Origin: GCA-2720975 sp964469565
Lineage (GTDB): Bacteria; Planctomycetota; UBA1135; GCA-002686595
DNA length: 64,000 nt
Direction of reading: 5' to 3'
NCBI GenBank assembly: GCA_964469565.1
Contig: CAYXZD010000005.1
Span: 124,001 to 188,000 of the forward strand
In this document: positions 34,503 to 42,077 of the stretch, piece by piece
Position numbering within the stretch: position 1 is the first letter of the stretch
Layout: each line of letters opens with the position of its first letter
Position numbers and translations under genes: made by a program
The notes under the pieces: model-generated
The model's input: only the letters and a program-made list of their open reading frames with translations
Database searches by the model: none
What the model was told of the DNA's origin: nothing

Positions 34503-35333
34503 CTACCTCTTCTTCCTTCGACGGACGATGAATCGATCCGTCGGGTGGTTGCGGCGACGTGTACGACCGCCCTTAGCCAACACGGCCGTGGGCGAGCAGG
34601 GATGACGGCCCCCTGCGGTTCGACCCTCGCCGCCACCCATGGGGTGATCGACGGGGTTCATGGCCGTACCGCGGACGTGCGGACGGCGACCAAGGTGGCG
34701 CTTGCGGCCAGCCTTGCCCAGCTTGACATTCTGATGATCGGTGTTTCCCACGCGCCCGATCGTGGCGCGGCAACTCACATGGATGCGACGCAACTCACCG
34801 GAGGGCAAGAGCAGCAGCGCATAGTTGCCCTCGCGGGCCTGGAGCTGGGCGCTGGTTCCCGCGCTACGGCAGATCTGACCACCGCGGCCTGGTTGCAGCT
34901 CAACATTGTGAACCTGGACACCCACAGGAATGTGCTCGAGCAACATGGTGTTGCCGGGGTTGGGCTCAGATCCCTCACCGGAGGTAATCGTCTGCCCCAC
35001 TTCTAGGCCAATGGGCGCGAGGATGTAGCGCTTTTCGCCGTCCGCGTAAAACAACTTGGCAATGAAACAGGTGCGATTGGGATCGTACTCAATCGTTGCA
35101 ACGCGTGCGGGCACGCCATCCTTCGAGCGTTTGAAATCAATCAAGCGGTAACGACGCTTGTGACCCCCACCGCGGTGGCGGGACGTGATGCGTCCGTGAT
35201 TGTTCCGGCCACCCGACTTCTTGATCGGGCGCAGAAGCGACTTCTCAGGCTTGGTGCAGGTGATCTCAGAGTAATCCAAGACGCTGCCGTGTCGGCGCCC
35301 AGGTGAGGTCGGCTTGTATTTTCTAATTCCCAT
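34503..35333 (-). CDS. rplB: 50S ribosomal protein L2
   Basis: Universal protein needed for subunit joining and peptidyl transferase (276 aa). It has GRITSRHRGGGHKRRYRLID, GNTMLLEHIPVGVQVHNVEL, AGTSAQLQAREGNYALLLLPSGELR and the catalytic-region VDHPMGGGEGRT with its conserved His. It lies 55 bp after rplW. Confidence 0.98.
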   Translation of the reverse strand: MGIRKYKPTSPGRRHGSVLDYSEITCTKPEKSLLRPIKKSGGRNNHGRITSRHRGGGHKRRYRLIDFKRSKDGVPARVATIEYDPNRTCFIAKLFYADGEKRYILAPIGLEVGQTITSGEGSEPNPGNTMLLEHIPVGVQVHNVELQPGRGGQICRSAGTSAQLQAREGNYALLLLPSGELRRIHVSCRATIGRVGNTDHQNVKLGKAGRKRHLGRRPHVRGTAMNPVDHPMGGGEGRTAGGRHPCSPTAVLAKGGRTRRRNHPTDRFIVRRRKKR

Positions 35334-35388
35334 GATGTTTGTGCGTCGTCAGCGTGCGTCCCGGTTGCAGGAAGTTGCAGGGCAAGCC

Positions 35389-35679
35389 CTACAGAACGTC
35401 GATCGTATGCCCCTCCGCTAATGTCACCATGGCCTTCTTCCAGTCGGCGCGCTTGCCGGCCACGTAACCGCGGCGGCGTGTCTTACCCAGCACAAGCAGA
35501 GTGTTGACCTTGGCGACCTTGACCTCGAAGACACTCTCGACGGCCTGACGAATTTCCACCTTGTTCGCGTCGCGTGGAACGCGGAAGTGGTATGCATTGC
35601 GGTCTGCCGTGTCGAGGCTTCCCTTTTCAGTGATCACCGGCTTCCCGACGATCGTGTACATGCGTTGAGTGGGATTCAT
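35389..35679 (-). CDS. rplW: 50S ribosomal protein L23
   Basis: Tunnel-exit docking site for trigger factor and SRP (96 aa). It has IVGKPVITEKGSLDTADRNAY-type N-terminus, FRVPRDANKVEIRQAVESVF and VKVAKVNTLLVLGKTRRRGYV. It overlaps the rplD end by 4 bp. Confidence 0.96.
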   Translation of the reverse strand: MNPTQRMYTIVGKPVITEKGSLDTADRNAYHFRVPRDANKVEIRQAVESVFEVKVAKVNTLLVLGKTRRRGYVAGKRADWKKAMVTLAEGHTIDVL

Positions 35680-36311
35680 GCTGCGTCACCATCCTTCAAA
35701 CCCACACGGGCACTGAGACTATCCACGGCGGCACGCTCAGCGATAATCACGCCACCATTGACCACGTCGTAGGCGCACAGCTCATCGGCAATGCGCACTG
35801 TAACTCGGGGGAAGTTGCGGAATGACTTCCACAGGGAGGCATTGCGCTCATTGATCACAATGCAGGCGCGCTTCGTGGCGTCCAGATCCTGAAGAATCTT
35901 GCGGGCTGCCTTAGCCGAGGGTTGGCCGAATTCACCGAGATCGGCAATCACCAATTCTCCGTCGGCCAGCTTTCCTGCCAGAGCGCTGCGCAGCGCAACG
36001 CGCCGTGCCTTGACCGGCATGTGGTATGAGAAGTCCCGCGGGTGTGGACCAAAGACGGTGCCACCGCCCCGCCAGATGGGTGACTTGCGGTCTCCGGCAC
36101 GGGCGCGGCCCGTGTGCTTTTGTTTGTAGGGCTTGGCGTTGGTGCCACGCACTTCTGAACGGCCCTTCACCTTAGCCGTGCCCTGGCGCTGATTGGCCAT
36201 GTACATGACCACAGCATCCTTGAGGGTGCGGTAGAGGATTTTGTCGCCGAAGGAGCTCTCGTCGAAGTCGACGGAACCCACATTGCCGGCCTTGTAGCTT
36301 TTGACTTCCAT
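35676..36311 (-). CDS. rplD: 50S ribosomal protein L4
   Basis: Tunnel constriction protein (211 aa) and, in E. coli, the repressor acting on the S10 leader. It has ANQRQGTAKVKGRSEVRGTNAK, KQKHTGRARAGDRKSPIWRGG, FGPHPRDFSYHMPVKARRVAL and YDVVNGGVIIAERAAVDSL. It lies 5 bp after rplC. A long leader before rpsJ would be a natural regulatory target. Confidence 0.97.
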   Translation of the reverse strand: MEVKSYKAGNVGSVDFDESSFGDKILYRTLKDAVVMYMANQRQGTAKVKGRSEVRGTNAKPYKQKHTGRARAGDRKSPIWRGGGTVFGPHPRDFSYHMPVKARRVALRSALAGKLADGELVIADLGEFGQPSAKAARKILQDLDATKRACIVINERNASLWKSFRNFPRVTVRIADELCAYDVVNGGVIIAERAAVDSLSARVGLKDGDAA

Positions 36312-36316
36312 CAGAA

Positions 36317-36955
36317 CTAACCCTTCTTCATGCCCGTGCGGGCCGTCTGAACCTGAACGAAACCACCGGTGGGACCGGGGATCGCGCCCTTAACGAAAAG
36401 CAAACCGCGCTCGGCGTCCACACGCAGGATTTCAAGGTTCTTCGTGGTCTTGCGCTTGGCACCATAGTGGCCCGACATGCGCTTGCCCTTCATGACGCGG
36501 CCCGGATAAGCCGAGCACCCGATCGAACCCGGGCGGCGGTAGTTCTTCGAACCATGGGTCTTGGGACCACGCGAGAAGCCGTGCCGCTTGATCGTACCGG
36601 CGAATCCACGCCCCTTGCTTGTACCGATGACGTCTACGAGGTCACCCTCTGCAAAGGCATCCACCGTGATAGCATCCCCCACATCTTTGTCTGCTGGGGC
36701 GCTGAGGCGCTCCTCACGGAGGAAGCGCTTGGGAGCCGTCCCAGCTGACTTGGCGGCGGACCGCTGGGGCTTATTGGAGTGACGATCAGCCACATCTTCG
36801 AAACCGAGCTGGAGGGCATCGTAGCCATCCCTGTCTTGAGTCCGAATCTGCATGATGACACAGGGGCCCGCTTCGACGACGGTACAGCCTGTGGCTGTGC
36901 CGTCTTCGGCGAACATCTGCGTCATGCCTTTTTTGCGCCCTAGAATCAGCGTCAT
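36317..36955 (-). CDS. rplC: 50S ribosomal protein L3
   Basis: Early 23S binder reaching the peptidyl transferase centre (212 aa). It has ILGRKKGMTQMFAEDGTATGCTV-type N-terminus, GTSKGRGFAGTIKRHGFSRGP, HGSKNYRRPGSIG and VKGAIPGPTGGFVQV. It is preceded by an unusual 304-bp space after rpsJ, where most bacteria have a few tens of bases. Confidence 0.97.
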   Translation of the reverse strand: MTLILGRKKGMTQMFAEDGTATGCTVVEAGPCVIMQIRTQDRDGYDALQLGFEDVADRHSNKPQRSAAKSAGTAPKRFLREERLSAPADKDVGDAITVDAFAEGDLVDVIGTSKGRGFAGTIKRHGFSRGPKTHGSKNYRRPGSIGCSAYPGRVMKGKRMSGHYGAKRKTTKNLEILRVDAERGLLFVKGAIPGPTGGFVQVQTARTGMKKG

Positions 36956-37259
36956 GATTCCCGAGAGGGGGGGGTTATGCCGGTTCGACCAAGTGCTCTC
37001 CTAGGGAGAGCGCAACGCCTGGCCACGCGGCGGAAAGTGAGTTCACTGCAAGCGGAGGCAAGCCCCGACTGGAGTGTGTGAAAGAGAACAGATAAATACT
37101 GAAAGGTGTGCCGAGTGAAGAAGGTCAGGGACCGTAGCGCCAAGTGAGGGTCGAGGCTTGAGGCGGCGAGGTGCAGGTTTGGCTCACGCCTGGCCTGCAA
37201 AACCCCGGGGCTGGTGTCTCGATCCGTTAGCTGTCGGACCTTGCTCTACGCGATTACGC
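36956..37259. other. Untranslated spacer between rpsJ and rplC
   Basis: Here 304 bp interrupt the normally tight S10 operon. No coding frame looks real. The middle (about 37080-37115) is the most AT-rich patch and on the minus strand contains TTCACT and TATTTA at a short 15-nt spacing, a weak promoter candidate. I found no stable terminator. Confidence 0.45.
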
Positions 37260-37565
37260 CTATGCTTTAATACGAATATCCACGCCCGCAGGCATGTTGA
37301 GAGAAGAGAGCGAGTCGATCGTTTGGGGGGTCGGCTCGGAGATGTAGATCAGGCGCTTGTGAGTTCGGATTTCGAACTGCTCGCGTGATTTCTTGTCGAT
37401 GAACGGAGAGCGCAGGACTGTATAGCGCTCGATCCGAGTTGGAAGCGGAATCGGTCCAGCCACTTGAGCGCCGGTACGGCGAGCAGTCTCGACGATTTCA
37501 ACACCGGACTGGTCCAGTGCCTCGTGGTCGTAGGCCTCCATGCGGATCTGAATCTTTTCGCTCAT
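37260..37565 (-). CDS. rpsJ: 30S ribosomal protein S10 (NusE)
   Basis: Head protein that also joins NusB/NusG in antitermination (101 aa). It has KIQIRMEAYDHEALDQSGVEIV, TGAQVAGPIPLPTRIERYTVL, and RSPFIDKKSREQFEIRTHKRL with the C-terminal LNMPAGVDIRIKA. It has a promoter and leader of its own upstream and is separated from fusA by about 700 bp. Confidence 0.98.
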   Translation of the reverse strand: MSEKIQIRMEAYDHEALDQSGVEIVETARRTGAQVAGPIPLPTRIERYTVLRSPFIDKKSREQFEIRTHKRLIYISEPTPQTIDSLSSLNMPAGVDIRIKA

Positions 37566-38272
37566 GCGGTCGGGGTCTGTCGAGGTCCCGCTTGTGCGGG
37601 CTCTAAGCAGAAGGGTGGGCTTGTGGGTGTCTTAGGGGAGTCGTCTCGCCGTCGAAGGCAGAACGCTGATGGGTTGAGTGATCGGGTTTGTGCCGCCGAG
37701 GGAGGCGACACATGAGGCCTAGAATGGGCACCCAAACAACGGCTAGAGGCCATGCATGGGGACCAGCCTTTGGCGCTGGGCGGTTGCGTTTTGACCGTAA
37801 TCGAATACCACCTTTGGGACTCGATTCGGTCGCTGCCAGGGAGGCTCGAGTAGGGTTCAAAACCCTGAAAAACCGTCCCGGTGCAGTTGAGGGGGGGAGA
37901 CGATAGCGGCAAAGGGGTGGAGGGTCAACCATGCACCGGCAGAACATATTCCTACCCTCCGATGGCCGGCGGCCGGGAGGAGCCACCCCCCATCCGCTCA
38001 GAGCGCCGAGCCCTGATACCCCCACAGGACCGCCTCCACGGGGATCATTAGCCGGTCCCCGCCCCCGCCTGGCGGCACCGGCGGCTCCCCCTAGCCCCCC
38101 ACGGCATCGCTAGGGGCGCAGAATCAAGGGCTCTGGCCAATCACTCCATCAAATGGGGATTGGTATTGAAGGCATCCACAGCGCCAATACAACGCATAAA
38201 GGGCGGTGCCAATCGGGCCCAGCCTAGGGGTTGTGCCGGCGCCTTGGCCTCCTCAGGGTTGAGCGAGCAGGC
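37566..38272. other. Long fusA-rpsJ intergenic region with rpsJ leader
   Basis: About 700 bp without a credible gene. In many bacteria tufA lies here, but no EF-Tu motif survives in any frame. The rpsJ-proximal half is a probable 330-nt transcribed leader below the promoter at 37900-37928. It includes a small hairpin (AGGGTT-CAA-AACCCT, 37852-37866). The fusA-proximal half (37930-38272) is GC-rich and I see nothing specific in it. Confidence 0.55.
37900..37928 (-). promoter_or_regulatory. Sigma70-type promoter of the S10 operon
   Basis: On the minus strand TTGACC (37923-37928), a 17-nt spacer and TATCGT (37900-37905, 4 of 6). The predicted start near 37893 leaves a leader of about 330 nt before rpsJ, long enough for ribosomal-protein autoregulation. 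Confidence 0.6.
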
Positions 38273-40318
38273 TCACAACCAAGCGAGCCCACGCGCTTCG
38301 AGCTCGTCCTCGGCCACCGACACAAACCCCGCAGGGGACAGGGTGAACCCAGCACGGCCCTGGGAGAGCGAGCGCACCACCGTGGAGTAGCCAAACATCT
38401 GTGCAAGGGGCACGGTCCCGAGAATCGTGCGCAGGTCCCCCTCCGCTTGCACCTCACCCACCACGGCCCTGCGAGAGGCGAGGTCTGCGATGATCCCGCT
38501 GGAAAAGGCCTCCGGCGTTTGGACCTCGAATGCCATCTGGGGCTCTAAGACGCAGGCCGCAGCCGCCCCGAGTGCCATGGTCATGGCAGCACTCGCGGCC
38601 TGGGCGAATGCCCAGGGATCGTCGCGCTGATCCTGGCGTTCGATCGCGAGTACGCGCACCCGGCCTGCCACCAGATTGAATCCGAACCTCGGACCGCTCA
38701 TCGCCTCCAATTGAAGGGCCTGATCGAGGGCCTTGCGCAGCTCTGTGGGTAGGTCTAGGCCGCATTCCCACTCCACATCCCAGCCTTGTTCAGCACCCCC
38801 AATCTCTACGCTCACCCCCGCAAAGACCTCCCGCCCAGCGCGCGTCTCCTCCACGCGGCCTTGCCCACGACCCGGACCCGTGATCGCCTCTCGGTAGCGC
38901 ACGCGCGGCTCGCCCACCCGTGGGGTAAGCCCCCATTCACGCCGCAACCTGTGCATGTTGACCTCCAAGTGCAACTCCCCCATTCCCTGGAGGGTCCACT
39001 GGCCCGCTCCCGCATCCTCCTGAATTCGAAGGGATGGATCCTCTCGCCCCAAGCGCTCGAGGGCTGAGCGAAGCTTGTCTCGTTCATCAGCGGCCATGGG
39101 CTCGACCACAAGCCCAATCACCGGGTCGGGAAACGTCAACGACTCCAGTCGAATCGGATTCGCCCGCTCGCAGAGCGTGTCTCCGGTCACAGTCTCCTTC
39201 AATCCTATGACTGCCACGATATCCCCTGCCGCGGCATCCTCGACTGCTTCACCGTGATCGGCGTGCATGCGTTGCATACGGCCGATGCGCTCCATTCTTG
39301 CGCTGCGGGGATTCCAGACCTTTGCTCCCATACGCAGGGTGCCGCTGTAAACGCGCACAAACGTCAGGTCACCATGCGCAAGTGAAAGGACTTTGAACGC
39401 AAGGGCGACAAGGGGCCCCGACTCATCGGCAGGATACGCGATGGTCTCTCCAGAGGGAGCGAGCCCCTCCACAGCGGGTCTATCGAGTGGACTGGGAAGC
39501 CAAGCGGCGACTCCATCCAACAGGGCTTCGACACCGACTCCGCGCAGGGCTGCGCCGCACAACACTGGCACAAGTGACCCATCAATCACTGCACGGCGTA
39601 CCGCAGCGTGCAATTGATCGTCCCCAACCTCTCGACCTTCCAAGACGAGTTCCATGATTGAGTCGTTCAACTCAGCTAGCTCATCGAGCAACTCCGCACG
39701 CAGGACCTCAACCTCATCAGTCAGCGCAGCCGGCACATCCCCGACACGGGATCCATGCCCCTCACCGTTGTTCATGAATCGAGCTTGGCCCGCAATACAG
39801 TCCACCACGCCCACCAGCTTTTCCCCTTCCATGATCGGATAGGCCACGGCGACGGCGGTGGCACCCAAGCGTGTGCTCAAACTCTCACAGGCAGCCAGCA
39901 CATCAGCACCCGGCTTGTCGCATTTGTTGACAAAGGCTAGACAGGGAACGCCATGAGCACTCATTTGACGCCAAACCGTTTCAGTCTGGGCTTGTACGCC
40001 GGCCACCGCATCGACCACAAGTACGGCACCATCGAGAACACGCATGCATCGTTCCACCTCGACTGTGAAGTCCACGTGGCCGGGTGTGTCGATCAGATTG
40101 ATCGTGACCGGAGCCCACTCGACCTGGGTCGCCGCACTGGCAATCGTGATCCCGCGCTCACGCTCCTCCGCCATCCAATCCATGGTCGCGGTTCCCTCAT
40201 CGACGCGGCCCACGCGATGCTCAACCCCACTCAAGTTGAGGATGCGCTCGGTCACCGTCGTCTTGCCCGCATCAATATGGGCGACGATGCCGATATTGCG
40301 GAGATCGGCGAGGGGCAT
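38273..40318 (-). CDS. fusA: Elongation factor G, EFG2-like
   Basis: Ribosomal translocase/recycling GTPase (681 aa). G1 AHIDAGKT is at 13-20, followed by ERERGITI, DTPGHVDF and NKCDKPGAD. Domain III has GMGELHLEVNMHRLRREW, and domain V has VPLAQMFGYSTVVRSLSQGRAGF. The stretch ERCMRVLDGAVLVVDAVAG and the NKxDKxGA form resemble EFG2 (the mitochondrial recycling paralog) more than the usual translocase. It occupies the str-operon fusA position, but the upstream neighbour is the Tsr3-like gene, 182 bp away. A second, canonical EF-G may exist elsewhere. EF-G family certain; EFG2 subtype an inference from motifs. Confidence 0.92.
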   Translation of the reverse strand: MPLADLRNIGIVAHIDAGKTTVTERILNLSGVEHRVGRVDEGTATMDWMAEERERGITIASAATQVEWAPVTINLIDTPGHVDFTVEVERCMRVLDGAVLVVDAVAGVQAQTETVWRQMSAHGVPCLAFVNKCDKPGADVLAACESLSTRLGATAVAVAYPIMEGEKLVGVVDCIAGQARFMNNGEGHGSRVGDVPAALTDEVEVLRAELLDELAELNDSIMELVLEGREVGDDQLHAAVRRAVIDGSLVPVLCGAALRGVGVEALLDGVAAWLPSPLDRPAVEGLAPSGETIAYPADESGPLVALAFKVLSLAHGDLTFVRVYSGTLRMGAKVWNPRSARMERIGRMQRMHADHGEAVEDAAAGDIVAVIGLKETVTGDTLCERANPIRLESLTFPDPVIGLVVEPMAADERDKLRSALERLGREDPSLRIQEDAGAGQWTLQGMGELHLEVNMHRLRREWGLTPRVGEPRVRYREAITGPGRGQGRVEETRAGREVFAGVSVEIGGAEQGWDVEWECGLDLPTELRKALDQALQLEAMSGPRFGFNLVAGRVRVLAIERQDQRDDPWAFAQAASAAMTMALGAAAACVLEPQMAFEVQTPEAFSSGIIADLASRRAVVGEVQAEGDLRTILGTVPLAQMFGYSTVVRSLSQGRAGFTLSPAGFVSVAEDELEARGLAWL

Positions 40319-40397
40319 GGACCTGAGTCTAGCGGGTCAGACTCTCTCGCCCGTAGTACAGAATGCTAGAGGGCACAGCGCGATGCGGAGCACGGCC

Positions 40398-40427
40398 CCC
40401 TCGTACCCCCTCGTACTCCCTCGTACC
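40398..40427. repeat. Three 10-bp tandem repeats upstream of fusA
   Basis: Three copies of CCCTCGTAC(C/T) lie in the 182-bp space between the Tsr3-like gene and fusA. Their function is unknown; they may be slippage products. Confidence 0.8.
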
Positions 40428-40500
40428 CAAGCCATTCAGCCGACGATACGGCAGCTCCCGGCCAACCGTGGCCACTGCCCCGAGCGAGCGGCAAGCCCTG

Positions 40501-41001
40501 CTACGTGCAAAGCTCTGGGTTGGCAGCCAAGAACTGCTCTCGCCAGTGATAGTGTTCGAGAAGCTTGGGCTCCGGCTCTCCCAGGATGGCGAGGGCGGCG
40601 AATAAGGCCTCCACGGAGGCCAGGCCTTGGTCGGGGTCCTCAAAAACCTGACTCTTGCGCGGATAGGCCGTTTGCAAGGACGGCAGTGAGCGTGGAACAC
40701 AATCCCCCGAGATGGCCTGCACGAGTAACGGGGCACGGCGCCAATTGCTATCGACAAGCAAGAGCCCCCGTCCAGCATCGGCCTCACTCAACTCGGGCCC
40801 ATCAGGGGTCAGCAGGATCCTCCCCCCTGCATCCAACCTCATGCCGGGAGCGAAACTCACAAAGTGCACCCCCTCCATACCTTTCAGAGGCGTGAGCGAA
40901 CATTTCCGCTCAGACTCTCTGGGATCACGAAGAATGAGGATATCCAAGACGTGCCGAGGACCGCTAGAGGCGGATCCATTGAGTAGGTCTCTGGGATTCA
41001 C
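40501..41001 (-). CDS. Tsr3/DUF367-like rRNA aminocarboxypropyltransferase homolog
   Basis: A 166-aa protein whose layout follows Tsr3, the archaeal/eukaryotic enzyme that transfers the acp group from S-adenosylmethionine to the hypermodified U of small-subunit helix 31. An N-terminal DPRESERKCS (26-35) resembles DPKKCTxKKL. ILLTPDGPELSEADAGRG matches the LSPxGxxxLSPAD stretch. LLLVDSNWRR (80-89) matches VVDCSWxR. RSLPSLQTAYP with LASVEALFAAL matches RxLPxLVAANP...LSxxEALAAAL, and HYHWREQFLAANPEL matches the C-terminal FKWGxxFLELN. DTW-domain proteins are relatives but lack this C-terminus. The start is GTG. It lies 24 bp after rpsG and 182 bp before fusA, in the str operon. Assignment is from remembered motifs. 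Confidence 0.7.
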   Translation of the reverse strand: MNPRDLLNGSASSGPRHVLDILILRDPRESERKCSLTPLKGMEGVHFVSFAPGMRLDAGGRILLTPDGPELSEADAGRGLLLVDSNWRRAPLLVQAISGDCVPRSLPSLQTAYPRKSQVFEDPDQGLASVEALFAALAILGEPEPKLLEHYHWREQFLAANPELCT

Positions 41002-41025
41002 ACGAGGCCGTCGTGTGAGAAGGGT

Positions 41026-41502
41026 CTAGCGTGCGAAGTGGGCGTAGGCTTTGTTGGCCTCTGCCATCTTGTGGACGCTTTCCTTCCACTGTACGGCGGG
41101 ACCGGTGCCATTGTAGGCATCCACCATTTCTTCGGACAGACGCGCTGCCATGGGCTTACCCTTCTTCTTTCGAGCAAAATCCACCAACCATCGAATGGCT
41201 AGTGCCTGTTGCCTGGCGCGCTTGACCTCACGCGGGATCTGGTAGTTCGACCCTCCCACACGCTTGGAGCGCACTTCCACAAGGGGGCGCACGTTATCGA
41301 TGGCCTTGGTGAAGATCTCAACCTGATCTTCAGCATCAGGAATCTTCTTGCTGGCGAGATCGAGAGCATCGTAGAACACCTTCTGGGCGATGCTCTTCTT
41401 ACCGTCGAGCATGACGGCATTGATCAACTTGGACGCCAGCATGGAACCAAACTTGGGATCAGGCTTGGTGTAGACAGCGGTGGACTTGTAGTTACGGGGC
41501 AT
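41026..41502 (-). CDS. rpsG: 30S ribosomal protein S7
   Basis: Head-assembly initiator (158 aa) and, in E. coli, str-operon repressor. It has DPKFGSMLASKLINAVMLDGKK, VGGSNYQIPREVKRARQQAL and AVQWKESVHKMAEANKAYAHF. It is 38 bp after rpsL. It is followed after 24 bp by the Tsr3-like gene instead of fusA. Confidence 0.98.
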   Translation of the reverse strand: MPRNYKSTAVYTKPDPKFGSMLASKLINAVMLDGKKSIAQKVFYDALDLASKKIPDAEDQVEIFTKAIDNVRPLVEVRSKRVGGSNYQIPREVKRARQQALAIRWLVDFARKKKGKPMAARLSEEMVDAYNGTGPAVQWKESVHKMAEANKAYAHFAR

Positions 41503-41540
41503 GGCTTGGCTTGCGTGGCAGTGATAAGGGATGGACGCGT

Positions 41541-41915
41541 TTACTTCTTGGGCTTCTTCGTCCCATACTTCGAGCGCCCTTGGCCACGGCCATCCACACC
41601 AGAGGTGTCATGGGTTCCGCGGAGGATGTGGTAGCGAACACCGGGCAAGTCACGAACTCGCCCACCGCGCAGGAGAACAACTGAGTGCTCCTGCAGGTTG
41701 TGACCCTCGCCTGGAATGTAAGCAGTGACTTCCTTTCCATTGGAAAGTCGCACGCGTGCGATCTTCCGGAGGGCGGAGTTCGGCTTCTTGGGGGTCTGAG
41801 TCTTGACGCTCAGGCAGACACCGCGTTTCTGCGGGCAGCTGTCTAGAACGGGTGACTTGGAGCGCTTGATGGGCTTCTTGCGGCCCTTGCGCACAAGTTG
41901 GTTGATAGTCGGCAT
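41541..41915 (-). CDS. rpsL: 30S ribosomal protein S12
   Basis: Decoding-centre protein (124 aa). It has CPQKRGVCLSVKTQTPKKPNSA with the Lys of the TPKKPNSA loop intact, and VVLLRGGRVRDLPGVRYH with the conserved Asp, so no classical streptomycin-resistance change is visible. It is first in the str segment, with a good promoter in the 162-bp space after rpoC. Confidence 0.98.
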   Translation of the reverse strand: MPTINQLVRKGRKKPIKRSKSPVLDSCPQKRGVCLSVKTQTPKKPNSALRKIARVRLSNGKEVTAYIPGEGHNLQEHSVVLLRGGRVRDLPGVRYHILRGTHDTSGVDGRGQGRSKYGTKKPKK

Positions 41916-41993
41916 AATCGTTGGGGTCCCTGGTCGCTCTGGTCCGTCGGTCCAAAGGGGAACCGACCGCCCCAGAGCTAAGCGGGGGGAAGA

Positions 41994-42021
41994 ATCTTAG
42001 GGATCGAGGGGTGCAGGTCAA
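41994..42021 (-). promoter_or_regulatory. Sigma70-type promoter of the str segment (rpsL-rpsG-...)
   Basis: On the minus strand TTGACC (42016-42021), a 16-nt spacer and TAAGAT (41994-41999, 4 of 6), about 80 bp upstream of rpsL and downstream of the rpoC stop. Confidence 0.55.
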
Positions 42022-42077
42022 GGCCCACGGGCAGGGTCTGGGGGCCCAAACTCCGGTCAGGCCTTCCCTTACCAGTA

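Noticed and set aside
37566..38272. Possible decayed tufA between fusA and rpsJ
   Set aside because: No EF-Tu motif such as GHVDHGKT, DCPGHADY or NKxD could be found in any frame.
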